Part shown: positions 29,190 to 38,958 of the stretch, piece by piece | Position numbering within the stretch: position 1 is the first letter of the stretch | Layout: the number at the start of each line of letters is the position of its first letter | Source of the DNA: an uncultured Mediterranea sp. | GTDB lineage: Bacteria > Bacteroidota > Bacteroidia > Bacteroidales > Bacteroidaceae | Direction: 5' to 3' | NCBI RefSeq assembly: GCF_902493215.1 | Contig: NZ_CABUOL010000016.1 | Coordinates: 19,805-83,804 of the forward strand | DNA length: 64,000 nt | The notes under the pieces: model-generated | What the model was told of the DNA's origin: nothing | The model's input: only the letters and a program-made list of their open reading frames with translations | The model's database searches: none | Translations under genes and position numbers: made by a program

Positions 29190-31250
29190 ATGAAAATACA
29201 TCTGACTTTATTTTTGTCGTGCATTCTGGTGATGGGCTGCGGTCCGTCGGAGAAAAAAACTGTTGCTCTGATTCCCCAACCGCAAACGTTGGAAATTCAG
29301 GCTGGTACCTATTCTTTTACAACAGGAGGGACATTCTATACCAACCTTTCGGGAGGTGAGAAGGATGATCTGGCAGCTGTACTTCAATCTTCGCCTTTCC
29401 GTCTGACGGCGTCCGATGATGCCAAAGCCGCTTTTCATTTTGAGGTGGTGGATTCTTTGCCCGGTATTACTTCCGCCGAGGGCTATACGTTGACGGTGGG
29501 AGCTGACGGCGTACGGGCCGAAGCGACTACTCCGGCAGGCTTGTTCTATGCCTTCCAGTCGTTGCTTCAGATGGCCGAAACCGACGGCTCGGATGAGGCT
29601 TTTACCCTGCCTCGTGTCAACGTGAATGATTATCCCCGTTTCGGTTACCGTGGTCTCCATCTGGACGTGTCGCGCCACTTCCGTTCGAAGGAATTTGTAA
29701 TGAAACAACTCGACGCCATGGCCCGTTACAAACTGAACCGTTTCCATTGGCACCTGACAGACGGGGCCGGTTGGCGTCTGGAAATCAAGCGTTATCCGCA
29801 GCTGACAGAAGAGACTGCCTACCGTCTGTATCCCAACTGGAAAGCCTGGTGGAAGGGCGACCGTAAGTACTGCCGTAAGGATGAAGCCGGTGCCGAGGGT
29901 GGATACTATACTCAGGATGATGTGCGTGAGATATTGGAACATGCCCGCAAACTGCATATAACCGTCATTCCCGAAATTGAGATGCCCGGCCATTCGGAAG
30001 AGGTGCTGGCCGTGTTTCCGCAATTGTCCTGTTCGGGAAAGCCTTATCAGAACGGAGAACTTTGCATCGGTAATGAAGAAACGTTCACTTTCCTGGAGAA
30101 TGTGTTGCTGGAAGTGATGGATCTCTTCCCTTCGGAATATATTCACATTGGTGGTGACGAAGCTGCAAAGAGCAGTTGGGAAAAGTGTCCGAAGTGTCAG
30201 GCCCGTATCCGGAAGGAAGGGCTGAAGGACGAAAAGGAGCTGCAGAGTTATCTGATTCATCGAATTGAGAAATTCCTGAACGATCACGGCCGGAAGCTGA
30301 TAGGCTGGGACGAAATACTGGAAGGCGGATTGGCACCCAGTGCGACGGTGATGTCGTGGAGGGGTGAGCAAGGTGGCATTACGGCAGCCAAGGCCGAACA
30401 CGACGTTATCATGACTCCGGGAGGATTCTGTTATTTGGATGCCTATCAGGATGCACCCACTACACAACCCGAAGCTATCGGCGGTTATCTGACACTGGAG
30501 AAGGTTTACTCCTACGATCCGGTTCCTGCCGAGCTGACCGATGCTCAGAAGCCGTTCATCAAAGGTGTACAGGCTAACGTTTGGACAGAGTATATTCCTA
30601 CTGAGGAGCATGCTGAATACATGATTTATCCGCGTCTGCTGGCATTGTCCGAGGTGGCTTGGACCGAGCCAGGTCGCAAGGACTGGCCTCTTTTCCGAGA
30701 AGCAGCCTTGAAGGAAGTGAAATGGTTGCAGTCGCAGGGCTATCATCCGTTTGACTTGAGCAAGGAGGTGGGCGAACGTCCCGAATCTCTCCAGCCCGTG
30801 GAGCATCTCGGACTGCATTGTCCGGTGAAGTATGCCCAGCCCTGGTCGTCGGCCTATCCGGCTTCGGGCGACTCGACACTGACCGATGGTGTACGCGGTG
30901 GCTGGACGTATGGCGACCGTCGCTGGCAGGGCTTCTTGTGCAAGGATGTGGATGTGACTATCGACTTGGGCAAAGTTACTGATGTCAAGCTTGTGGAGGC
31001 TGACTTCCTGCAACTGCGCGGTCCCGAGGTCTGGCTTCCGAAAGAAGTAGTCATCTCTTTGTCCGAAGACGGGCAGAATTTCACCGAAATGAAGCGCATC
31101 GCTACCGACGTTCCGGTGACTGAGGAGCGGCTGACTTTCCGTAACTACCGTTGGGAAGGTGAGGCAAAAGCCCGTTATGTCCACTTCCAGGGACTGCTGA
31201 ACCGTGAAGTGATGGGCTGGATGTTTACCGATGAAATTGTAATCAAATAA
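29190..31250 (+). CDS. GH20 beta-N-acetylhexosaminidase lipoprotein
   Basis: 686 residues from ATG 29190; the upstream in-frame GTG at 29163 would spoil the lipoprotein signal (VMGC). A GH20b domain (about 25-150) is followed by the catalytic barrel starting YRGLHLDVSRHF. HWHLTDGAGWRLEIK and the catalytic Asp-Glu pair in HIGGDE (about 323-324) are present. A discoidin-like domain occupies the C-terminus. It cleaves terminal beta-GlcNAc or GalNAc. A 200-base gap precedes it, containing an imperfect hairpin (AAAGAGAGTG with CACTCTCTCTTT, about 29013-29083), so it may have its own expression level. Confidence 0.95.
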   Translation: MKIHLTLFLSCILVMGCGPSEKKTVALIPQPQTLEIQAGTYSFTTGGTFYTNLSGGEKDDLAAVLQSSPFRLTASDDAKAAFHFEVVDSLPGITSAEGYTLTVGADGVRAEATTPAGLFYAFQSLLQMAETDGSDEAFTLPRVNVNDYPRFGYRGLHLDVSRHFRSKEFVMKQLDAMARYKLNRFHWHLTDGAGWRLEIKRYPQLTEETAYRLYPNWKAWWKGDRKYCRKDEAGAEGGYYTQDDVREILEHARKLHITVIPEIEMPGHSEEVLAVFPQLSCSGKPYQNGELCIGNEETFTFLENVLLEVMDLFPSEYIHIGGDEAAKSSWEKCPKCQARIRKEGLKDEKELQSYLIHRIEKFLNDHGRKLIGWDEILEGGLAPSATVMSWRGEQGGITAAKAEHDVIMTPGGFCYLDAYQDAPTTQPEAIGGYLTLEKVYSYDPVPAELTDAQKPFIKGVQANVWTEYIPTEEHAEYMIYPRLLALSEVAWTEPGRKDWPLFREAALKEVKWLQSQGYHPFDLSKEVGERPESLQPVEHLGLHCPVKYAQPWSSAYPASGDSTLTDGVRGGWTYGDRRWQGFLCKDVDVTIDLGKVTDVKLVEADFLQLRGPEVWLPKEVVISLSEDGQNFTEMKRIATDVPVTEERLTFRNYRWEGEAKARYVHFQGLLNREVMGWMFTDEIVIK

Positions 31251-31264
31251 TACCTATTAAATAT

Positions 31265-32749
31265 ATGACCAACAAGAAACTATGGGCTGCTGTCCTGATT
31301 TTGTCGGGAATGACGTCGGGGACTGCTGCAGCCGAGGCTTGCCGCGGAATGTTTTCCGGTCTGGAACAGCTTCCGGAGGTTGCCTTTACGACGCCCAAAG
31401 ACAACGTGGGCCGTTACATCAGCCAGCGTCCGTCGCAAGAAGACCGGCTGTTTCAGTCGGATATCATTGAGAAGAAGATTGCCGAGATAAAGGCTCTCCT
31501 GAAAAATCCTTATCTGGCCTGGATGTTCGAAAACTGTTTCCCGAACACACTGGACACGACGGTACATTTCCGTGTGCTGAACGGTAAGCCCGATACCTTT
31601 GTCTATACGGGTGACATTCATGCCATGTGGTTGCGCGATTCGGGTGCGCAGGTGTGGCCCTACGTTCAGTTTGCCAACGAGGACCCGAAACTGAAGCAGA
31701 TGCTCGAAGGAGTAATCCGCCGTCAGTTCCTGTGCATCAATCTTGATCCGTATGCCAATGCCTTCAACGACGGGGCGAAGGGCAGTGAGTGGGAAACCGA
31801 CCGTACGGCCATGAAGCCCGAATTGCACGAACGCAAATGGGAGATTGATTCCTTGTGCTATCCTTTACGCCTGGCCTATCATTACTGGAAGGTGACGGGC
31901 GATGCCAGTATTTTCGACGAAAACTGGCTGAAGGCGATTGAGAACGTACTGCGCACTTTCAAGGAGCAGCAGCGCAAGGAGAACAAAGGTCCTTACCGCT
32001 TCCAGCGCAAGACCGAGCGTGCCACCGATACTACCATCAACGACGGTTGGGGAGCGCCTGCCAGACCGGTGGGGCTGATTGTTTCTGCTTTCCGTCCGTC
32101 GGACGACGCCACGACGCTGCCTTTCCTTATCCCGTCCAACTTCTTTGCTGTGACTTCCCTGAGGAAAGCGGCCGAGATACTGACGGAGGTGAACAAGAAG
32201 CAGGATTTGGCCCGCCAGTGTACCGATCTGGCCGACGAAGTGGAGCAGGCATTGAAGAAATATGCGACCTGCGAACATCCGAAGTACGGTAAAATCTATG
32301 CGTTCGAGGTGGACGGCTACGGTGGACAGGTCCTGATGGACGATGCCAATGTTCCCAGTCTGCTGGCCATGCCTTATCTGGGTGATGTCGACCTTGATGA
32401 CCCTGTCTATCAGAACACCCGCCGCTTTGTGTGGAGCGAGGACAATCCTTACTTCTTCAAGGGTAAGGCCGGCGAAGGTATCGGAGGTCCGCACATCGGT
32501 TACGACATGGTGTGGCCCATGAGTATCATGATGAAGGCTTTCACCAGCCGGAACGACGAAGAAATCAAGGAGTGCGTCCGTATGCTGATGGCGACCGATG
32601 CCGGAACGGGATTTATGCACGAGTCCTTCCACAAGGACAATCCCGAGAAGTTTACCCGCAAATGGTTTGCCTGGCAGAACACCCTGTTCGGCGAACTGAT
32701 CATCAAACTGATCGACGACGGCAAATTGGATTTGCTGAACAGTCTCTAA
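31265..32749 (+). CDS. GH125 exo-alpha-1,6-mannosidase
   Basis: 494 residues with an N-terminal signal peptide (ending near TSGTAAA). The sequence matches the metal-independent GH125 family throughout: GDIHAMWLRDSGAQVWPY, the SEWETDRTAMKPELHERKWE region, PEKFTRKWFAWQN near the C-terminus, and the length. GH125 enzymes remove non-reducing alpha-1,6-linked mannose, the linkage of one arm of the N-glycan core. Only 14 bases separate it from the GH20 gene and 30 from the GH92 gene, so all three are cotranscribed. Confidence 0.94.
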   Translation: MTNKKLWAAVLILSGMTSGTAAAEACRGMFSGLEQLPEVAFTTPKDNVGRYISQRPSQEDRLFQSDIIEKKIAEIKALLKNPYLAWMFENCFPNTLDTTVHFRVLNGKPDTFVYTGDIHAMWLRDSGAQVWPYVQFANEDPKLKQMLEGVIRRQFLCINLDPYANAFNDGAKGSEWETDRTAMKPELHERKWEIDSLCYPLRLAYHYWKVTGDASIFDENWLKAIENVLRTFKEQQRKENKGPYRFQRKTERATDTTINDGWGAPARPVGLIVSAFRPSDDATTLPFLIPSNFFAVTSLRKAAEILTEVNKKQDLARQCTDLADEVEQALKKYATCEHPKYGKIYAFEVDGYGGQVLMDDANVPSLLAMPYLGDVDLDDPVYQNTRRFVWSEDNPYFFKGKAGEGIGGPHIGYDMVWPMSIMMKAFTSRNDEEIKECVRMLMATDAGTGFMHESFHKDNPEKFTRKWFAWQNTLFGELIIKLIDDGKLDLLNSL

Positions 32750-32779
32750 CGGATATTATCAACAAACAATTCTAACGAT

Positions 32780-35047
32780 ATGAAAATTCTTTCACTTACC
32801 ACAGGAGTGGTGCTGTGCGGACTGCTGGCTATGATGCCGTCCGCATGTGTTTCACAAAAAGAAAACGGGGCGGCCGGCCAGGACTACCTTGCTTATGTAG
32901 ATCCCTACATCGGTTCGGGCGAGCACGGACATGTCTTTGTAGGAGCCAGTGTTCCTCTGGGCATGGTACAGATTGGGCCGCAGAACATCCACAAGGGATG
33001 GGACTGGTGCTCGGGTTATCATTATTCGGACAGCGTGCTGATAGGCTTCAGCCATACGCACCTCAGCGGTACGGGATGTGCCGACCTGGGCGACGTGCTG
33101 CTGATGCCCTATGTAGGCGAGGTCCGTACGGCGCGCGGCGAACAGGACAACATCGAAGGCTCTTGCTCGACCTACTATTCGCACAAGAACGAGGAAGTGG
33201 CTCCCGGCTACTATTCGCTGCTGATGGACAACGGTGTGCGTGCCGAACTCTCGGCTACCGACCGTGTGGCCATTCACCGCTATACCTATCCCGAAGGAAC
33301 GCCGCGTCTGCTGGTGAACCTGAAGGAGGGGAACGGAGACCGCGCTTTCGAGACCGGACTGAAACGTGTGGACGAATATACGGTGGAGGGCTACCGCTTC
33401 TCCAAGGGATGGAGCCCGCAGCACAAGGTATTCTTCGTACTGAAGTCCGAGCAGCCGATCGAGAGTGTGGCCGTATTCGACGACGATGCGCCCGCCGGCC
33501 AGGACACGCTGACAGGCAAGGCCGTGAAGGGTGTGCTCACCTTCAAGGGCAACCCGAAGAACGTGCAGCTCAAGGTGGCCCTGTCGTCCGTGAGCTGTGC
33601 CAACGCGCTGGCCAATATGGAGGCCGAGCAGCCCGGATGGGACTTCGAGAAGGTGCGTACGGATGCCGAAAAGCGCTGGAACGAAATGCTGTCGTGCATC
33701 AACGTGGAAAGTGCTGATGAGCGTGGAAAGAAGATTTTCTACACCAGCCTGTACCACATGTTCATTGCCCCGACACTCTATGCTGACGTGAACGGAGAGT
33801 TCCGCGGTCACGACGACAAGATTTACAAGGCAGACGGCTGGACCAACTATTCCACCTTCTCGTTGTGGGATACGTACCGTACCCTCCATCCGCTGCTCAC
33901 CATCATCCAGCCGCAGCTGGTACCCGACATGGTGAACTCCATGCTGAGCATCTACGACCAGCAGGGCAAGCTGCCCATCTGGCCGCTGGTGGGAGGTGAA
34001 ACCAACCAGATGCCGGGTTACAGCGCCATCCCTGTCATTGCCGACGCTTACCTGAAAGGCTTCCAGGGTTTCGACCCCGAACGTGCCTTGAACACGATGG
34101 TCGCTTCGGCCACGTACGAGAAGCAGCGCGGCGTGCCCTTCGTGCTGGAAAAGGGCTGGATTCCCTGCGACAAGATGCCCGAAGCCACTTCCATCGCCAT
34201 GGAATATGCCGTAGGCGACTGGGGACTGGCCATGATGGCGAAGAAGATGGGCAAGCAGGACATCTACGACACTTTCCTGAAGCGTGGACATTACTATGAG
34301 AAGTATTTCGACAAGAGTATCAACTTCATCCGTCCGAAGATGGACGACGGCAGCTGGCGTACGCCCTACGACCCCTTCCAGTCTATTCACGGCTGGGGAG
34401 ACTTCTGCGAGGGCAATGGCTGGCACTATACCTTCTTCGTGCCCCAGCATCCCGAAGATCTGATTGAACTGATGGGCGGCGACGAACGCTTTGTGGGCAA
34501 ACTGGATTCGCTCTTTGTGGCCGAAGGCGACATGGGCGAACATGCTTCGGCCGACATCAGCGGCCTGATCGGTATGTATGCCCACGGCAACGAACCCAGC
34601 CACCACGTGGCCTATCTCTATGCCTATGCCGGACAGCAGTGGAAGACGGCAGAGAAAATCAGCTACATCCAGCACAACTTCTATACCGACCAGCCTGAAG
34701 GCATCATCGGTAACGAGGACTGCGGCCAGATGTCGGCCTGGCATGTACTCTCCGCCCTGGGCTTCTATCAGGTGAACCCGTCCAACGGAATCTTTGTCTT
34801 CGGAAGCCCGCTCTTCGAGAAGGTGACGGTCAACCTGCCGCAGGGCAAGACCTTTACCGTCGAGGCTCCGGCTGTGAGCAAGGACAACAAGTACATCCAG
34901 TCCGTCCGCCTGAACGGCCAGCCCTACACGAAGAGCTACATCAGCTACGAGGACATCATGAAAGGCGGTACGCTGACCTTCGAGATGGGTAGCGAGCCGA
35001 ACAAGGCCTTCGGTGCCGATGCAGCAGACCGTCCGCGTTCGTTGTAG
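32780..35047 (+). CDS. GH92 alpha-mannosidase lipoprotein
   Basis: 755 residues with a lipoprotein signal (MMPSAC). GH92 hallmarks: YVDPYIGSGEHGHVFVGA at the start of the mature protein, GFSHTHLSGTGC, YAHGNEPSHHVAYLY, and GNEDCGQMSAWHVLSALGFY, which contains the catalytic and calcium-site region. GH92 enzymes are calcium-dependent exo-alpha-mannosidases, mostly alpha-1,2 but also 1,3, 1,4 and 1,6. Beside GH125 it would strip the alpha-mannose branches of N-glycans. Codon use is richer in G/C-ending codons here than in the SusC/SusD genes, as in its neighbours from the GH20 gene onwards. Confidence 0.95.
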   Translation: MKILSLTTGVVLCGLLAMMPSACVSQKENGAAGQDYLAYVDPYIGSGEHGHVFVGASVPLGMVQIGPQNIHKGWDWCSGYHYSDSVLIGFSHTHLSGTGCADLGDVLLMPYVGEVRTARGEQDNIEGSCSTYYSHKNEEVAPGYYSLLMDNGVRAELSATDRVAIHRYTYPEGTPRLLVNLKEGNGDRAFETGLKRVDEYTVEGYRFSKGWSPQHKVFFVLKSEQPIESVAVFDDDAPAGQDTLTGKAVKGVLTFKGNPKNVQLKVALSSVSCANALANMEAEQPGWDFEKVRTDAEKRWNEMLSCINVESADERGKKIFYTSLYHMFIAPTLYADVNGEFRGHDDKIYKADGWTNYSTFSLWDTYRTLHPLLTIIQPQLVPDMVNSMLSIYDQQGKLPIWPLVGGETNQMPGYSAIPVIADAYLKGFQGFDPERALNTMVASATYEKQRGVPFVLEKGWIPCDKMPEATSIAMEYAVGDWGLAMMAKKMGKQDIYDTFLKRGHYYEKYFDKSINFIRPKMDDGSWRTPYDPFQSIHGWGDFCEGNGWHYTFFVPQHPEDLIELMGGDERFVGKLDSLFVAEGDMGEHASADISGLIGMYAHGNEPSHHVAYLYAYAGQQWKTAEKISYIQHNFYTDQPEGIIGNEDCGQMSAWHVLSALGFYQVNPSNGIFVFGSPLFEKVTVNLPQGKTFTVEAPAVSKDNKYIQSVRLNGQPYTKSYISYEDIMKGGTLTFEMGSEPNKAFGADAADRPRSL

Positions 35048-35129
35048 GAACAAACATTCGCGAGAGAGAAAAAAAGTCGGATTTTCCTTGGTTGAATCTG
35101 CTTTTTCAGGCAGATTCAGCCATCCAAAT

Positions 35130-35267
35130 TTAACAGACGATTAAACGCCCATTTAACAGCCCGTTAAGTATCCGATTAATGGGGTATTAAATAGTCGTTT
35201 AACGGGTCATTAGATACTCGGCTAACAGGGTATTAAATAGGCGGTTAATCGTCTGTTAAATAATTGC
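35130..35267. repeat. 23-bp tandem array with TTAA every 11-12 bp, 6 copies
   Basis: In the 295-base gap between GH92 and the second GH2 gene, TTAA (or one-base variants) occurs at 35130, 35141, 35153, 35164, 35176, 35187, 35199, 35210, 35222, 35233, 35245 and 35256. The steps are strictly 11,12,11,12 and so on. This makes six 23-bp units starting at 35130, 35153, 35176, 35199, 35222 and 35245; between the TTAA motifs the sequence is only loosely conserved. No ORF runs through it. The remainder of the gap shows no other clear element. Confidence 0.8.
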
Positions 35268-35342
35268 CCTTCCGACTGTAAGCGGGAGTCTTAGGAAAAG
35301 GCCCCGCTTTGCATGTTTTAATATATTAATAATCTGTTGTTT

Positions 35343-38300
35343 ATGAATAAAAAGAATACCCAACTTCTCGTTTGGAGCGGAGTAGGGGCACTGGCATTCC
35401 TGTCCGGCTGTTCCGATGTGCGTACAGCTTCGAAAGACTCGTTCCTCCGTTCCGACTACTATACCCGAGGCATCGGCGTCTATCCGGGCTCTCCGCAGGA
35501 AGACTTCTCGCCCGAGCTGTTGCCCGACCGCAACCAGTATCGCAACCTGGCCCTTCTGCGTGCCACGTACCAGTCGTCGGCCTACGACTATAACCTGACT
35601 TCGCAGTTGCTGACCGACGGCATCGTGACCGATCAGGCTCCCCAGTATTTCGACCTCCTGACTGCCGGAGGAAGTGCCCCCAAGCGGGAGCGGGAGTGGA
35701 TGATAGACGGAGGCCCCTATTCGCGCAATACCGTGCGCGGCGAGGAGGCCTTTTTCGTGTTCGACATGCACAATTACAGCAAGACCATCGGCCGTGCGGT
35801 GGTGACCGGTACCCTGATTTACGACGACAAGGCGGCTCAGGGCGGTTACGAAATGACGTGGGAGGCCTCGAACGACGGCAAGAACTGGACCGTGCTGGCC
35901 GTGAACAAGGGAGCCGGACTGCCCGGCAAGGCCCGTTCCGGACGGGTGGAGGTGAACGACCCCAACAAGCAGACCGGTACCGTATCCATGCCGATGCGCC
36001 GGCTGCAGGAAACGTTCGACTTTACCAACACGGCGGCCTATGCTTCCTACCGCATCCGCCTGCGGATGAAAGGTGCCTATGAGTGGACCTTCCACGAAGT
36101 GGACTTCTCCAATGCCGACGGAGCGGTGGACCTGAAACCCTCGCAATTCTTCACCAGTACCTGGATGAGTGCCACGGCAGGCGAGGAGTGGGTCAGTGTG
36201 GACCTGGGGTCGCATTCGGAGTTCGACAAGGTCATCCTTCACTGGGTGAACAAGGCCGTCAAGGGACGTATCCAGACTTCGGATGATGCCCAGACCTGGA
36301 CCGACGCGGCTCCGCTGCCCGGCGGTGAAGGGCTGACGGACGAGATAGCCGTTCAGGGCAAGGCCCGCTACGTGCGTGTCTGTATGGAGCAGTCGGCCGA
36401 CGGCGGACGCTACATCCTGAGCGAACTGGAGGTGATGGGACGTGGCGGACTGCTGCCTTATGCGGTGAACAAGTCTGAAATCAAGGATAACAGAATGACG
36501 CTTTCGGGTGGCGACTGGAAGTTGCAGCGCGCTTCCGAGGTACAGGCCGGTGGCGAGGAGATTGCTTCGGTTTTCTACATCCCCGAAGGATGGGTGACGG
36601 CTACGGTACCGGGCACGGTGCTCACCTCGTACAAGAACGTAGGAGCCTTGGCCGACCCCAATTATGCCGATAACCAGCTGATGATATCCGAGTCCTTCTT
36701 CAACTCCAACTTCTGGTACCGCAACGAGTTCCATGTGCCGGCCTCGTTCAAGCGCGACCGTGTATTCCTGAACTTCGACGGCATCAACTGGAAGGCCAAT
36801 GTCTATCTGAACGGAAAGCAGGTAGGCCGTCTGGAGGGAGCCTTCATCCGTGGCAAGTTCGACGTGACGGACTGCGTGAAGGAAGGTACGAACGTGCTGG
36901 CTGTAGAAATCGTCAAGAACGCGCACATCGGTGCCATCAAGGAAAAGAACAAGCAGAGCACGGACTTCAACGGCGGTATCCTCGGTGCGGACAACCCCAC
37001 GTTCCATGCCACCATCGGCTGGGACTGGATACCTACCATGCGCGGACGTAACATCGGTATCTGGAACGACGTCTTCCTGACAACAACCGGCAAGGTGACC
37101 GTGCAGGATCCCTACGTACAGACCCAGCTTGCTCTGCCCGATACCACACAGGCCCGTCTGACAGCCGAAGTGGTGGTGAAGAACCATGACGGCAAGGACG
37201 TGAGCGGTGTTCTGCAGGGCAGGGTAGGCGACGTCACCTTCGAGCAGCCCGTGCAGCTGAAGGCCGGCGAAGAACGGACTGTTGTATTCGATGCCGACCG
37301 CTTCCCCCAGCTTCAGGTGAAGAATCCTCGTCTGTGGTGGCCCAACGGTTACGGTACACCTTATTTATATGATGCAAACTTTACGTTCAAGGTGGGCGAA
37401 GAAGTATCCGATGCCCGTGACTTCAAGGTGGGTATCCGCCAGATGACGTTCAACGAAGACGGCGGTGTACTGAACCTTTACGTCAACGGACGCCGTTTCA
37501 TCGGCCGTGGCGGTAACTGGGGCTTCAGCGAATCGAACCTCAACTACCGCGGACGCGAATACGAGACGGCTGTGGCCTACCATGCCGACATGAATTTCAC
37601 CATGTTGCGCAACTGGGTGGGCATGATTGGCGACGAAGAACTGTATGACGCCTGCGACAAGTACGGCATCATGATCTGGCAGGACTTCTGGCTGGCCAAT
37701 CCTGCCGACGGTCCCGATCCTTACTATCCCGACATGTTCATCGCGAATGCCGAAGACTATGTGAAGCGCATCCGTAGCCATGCCTCCATCGGCCTGTACT
37801 GCGGCCGCAATGAGGGTTTCCCGCCCGAGACCATCGACAAGGCCCTGCGTCGCATTGTGAAGGAAGAACATCCGGGGATGCACTACATCTCCAGTTCGGC
37901 CGACGATGTAGTGAGCGGTCACGGTCCTTATCGCATGTTGCCTGCCAAGACCTACTTCACGCTGGAAACCGGCAACGACAAGTTCCACAGCGAACGCGGC
38001 ATGCCCAATGTGCTGACCTACGAAAGCTTCCTGCGCACCTATTCGCCCGAAGGCATCTGGCCGCAGTCCGACCAGTGGGGCATGCACGACTATACGCTGG
38101 AGGGAGCTCAGGGTGCTACGTCGTTCAACGAGATTATCGCTACCGGTTACGGACAGCCCGAAAGCGCGAAAGAATTTGCCGACCTGGCCCAGTGGGTGAA
38201 CTACGATGGCCACCGCAGCCTCTTCGAGTCGCGCAGCAAGAACCGCATGGGGTTGCTGATGTGGATGAGCCATTCGTGCTGGCCTTCGATGGTATGGCAG

Positions 38301-38954
38301 ACGTACGACTACTATTTCGAACCGACAGCTGCCTATTTCGCCATCAAGAAGGCTTCCGAGCCGTTGCATATCCAGTGGAATCCGGCTACCGACGAAGTGG
38401 AAGTGGTGAACTATCATGCCGGACTGCGTCCTGGCCTGAAAGCCCGTGTACAGGTGCTCAACATGGATGCCACCGTAGCTTGGGAAAAGGAAGCCTCGGT
38501 AGACAGCCGGGAAGACACGACCGAGAAATGTATCAAGCTGGAATTCCCCGACGGGTTGAGCCAGGTTCATTTCATCAGGCTGACGCTGGAAGAGAATGGA
38601 AAGACTGTATCGGAAAACTTCTACCATCGTAGCAAGGTGGAGAACAACTATCAGGAACTGAAACAGCTTCCGAAGATTTCCTTGCGTGCACAAACTCAAT
38701 ATGAGAAGGGAGATGACGGTGAGTGGAAGGCTGAAATAACGGTAGAGAACCGTTCTCAGACTCCGGCTCTGATGGTTCGTCTGAATATTGTAGGCGACAA
38801 GGACGGCAAGCAATTCCTTCCCATCTTCTATTCCGACAACTACTTTGCGTTGTTGCCGGGCGAGACGAAGGTGGTACGTGTACACTGGAAAGATGTGGAT
38901 ACGCGTGGAAACGCGCCTTTGCTGAAGGTGTCAGGCTATAATGTAGTAGAATAA
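35343..38954 (+). CDS. Large GH2 lipoprotein, beta-mannosidase or exo-beta-glucosaminidase type
   Basis: 1203 residues from ATG 35343 (the TTG at 35337 is not needed). Lipobox FLSGC. The N-terminal third (about 45-385) contains two discoidin-like or sugar-binding modules (YRIRLRMKGAYEW, EEWVSVDLGS, ARYVRVCMEQSADGGRYILSEL). GH2 jelly-roll, Ig-like and TIM-barrel domains follow. The catalytic acid/base is probably the Glu in YCGRNEGFP and the nucleophile the Glu in FHSERGMPNV, the pattern of the GH2 subgroup with exo-glucosaminidases and mannosylglycoprotein endo-beta-mannosidases. In this locus a beta-mannosidase acting on the Man-beta-1,4-GlcNAc core is attractive, but the assignment is inference. 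Confidence 0.82.
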   Translation: MNKKNTQLLVWSGVGALAFLSGCSDVRTASKDSFLRSDYYTRGIGVYPGSPQEDFSPELLPDRNQYRNLALLRATYQSSAYDYNLTSQLLTDGIVTDQAPQYFDLLTAGGSAPKREREWMIDGGPYSRNTVRGEEAFFVFDMHNYSKTIGRAVVTGTLIYDDKAAQGGYEMTWEASNDGKNWTVLAVNKGAGLPGKARSGRVEVNDPNKQTGTVSMPMRRLQETFDFTNTAAYASYRIRLRMKGAYEWTFHEVDFSNADGAVDLKPSQFFTSTWMSATAGEEWVSVDLGSHSEFDKVILHWVNKAVKGRIQTSDDAQTWTDAAPLPGGEGLTDEIAVQGKARYVRVCMEQSADGGRYILSELEVMGRGGLLPYAVNKSEIKDNRMTLSGGDWKLQRASEVQAGGEEIASVFYIPEGWVTATVPGTVLTSYKNVGALADPNYADNQLMISESFFNSNFWYRNEFHVPASFKRDRVFLNFDGINWKANVYLNGKQVGRLEGAFIRGKFDVTDCVKEGTNVLAVEIVKNAHIGAIKEKNKQSTDFNGGILGADNPTFHATIGWDWIPTMRGRNIGIWNDVFLTTTGKVTVQDPYVQTQLALPDTTQARLTAEVVVKNHDGKDVSGVLQGRVGDVTFEQPVQLKAGEERTVVFDADRFPQLQVKNPRLWWPNGYGTPYLYDANFTFKVGEEVSDARDFKVGIRQMTFNEDGGVLNLYVNGRRFIGRGGNWGFSESNLNYRGREYETAVAYHADMNFTMLRNWVGMIGDEELYDACDKYGIMIWQDFWLANPADGPDPYYPDMFIANAEDYVKRIRSHASIGLYCGRNEGFPPETIDKALRRIVKEEHPGMHYISSSADDVVSGHGPYRMLPAKTYFTLETGNDKFHSERGMPNVLTYESFLRTYSPEGIWPQSDQWGMHDYTLEGAQGATSFNEIIATGYGQPESAKEFADLAQWVNYDGHRSLFESRSKNRMGLLMWMSHSCWPSMVWQTYDYYFEPTAAYFAIKKASEPLHIQWNPATDEVEVVNYHAGLRPGLKARVQVLNMDATVAWEKEASVDSREDTTEKCIKLEFPDGLSQVHFIRLTLEENGKTVSENFYHRSKVENNYQELKQLPKISLRAQTQYEKGDDGEWKAEITVENRSQTPALMVRLNIVGDKDGKQFLPIFYSDNYFALLPGETKVVRVHWKDVDTRGNAPLLKVSGYNVVE

Positions 38955-38958
38955 AGAT

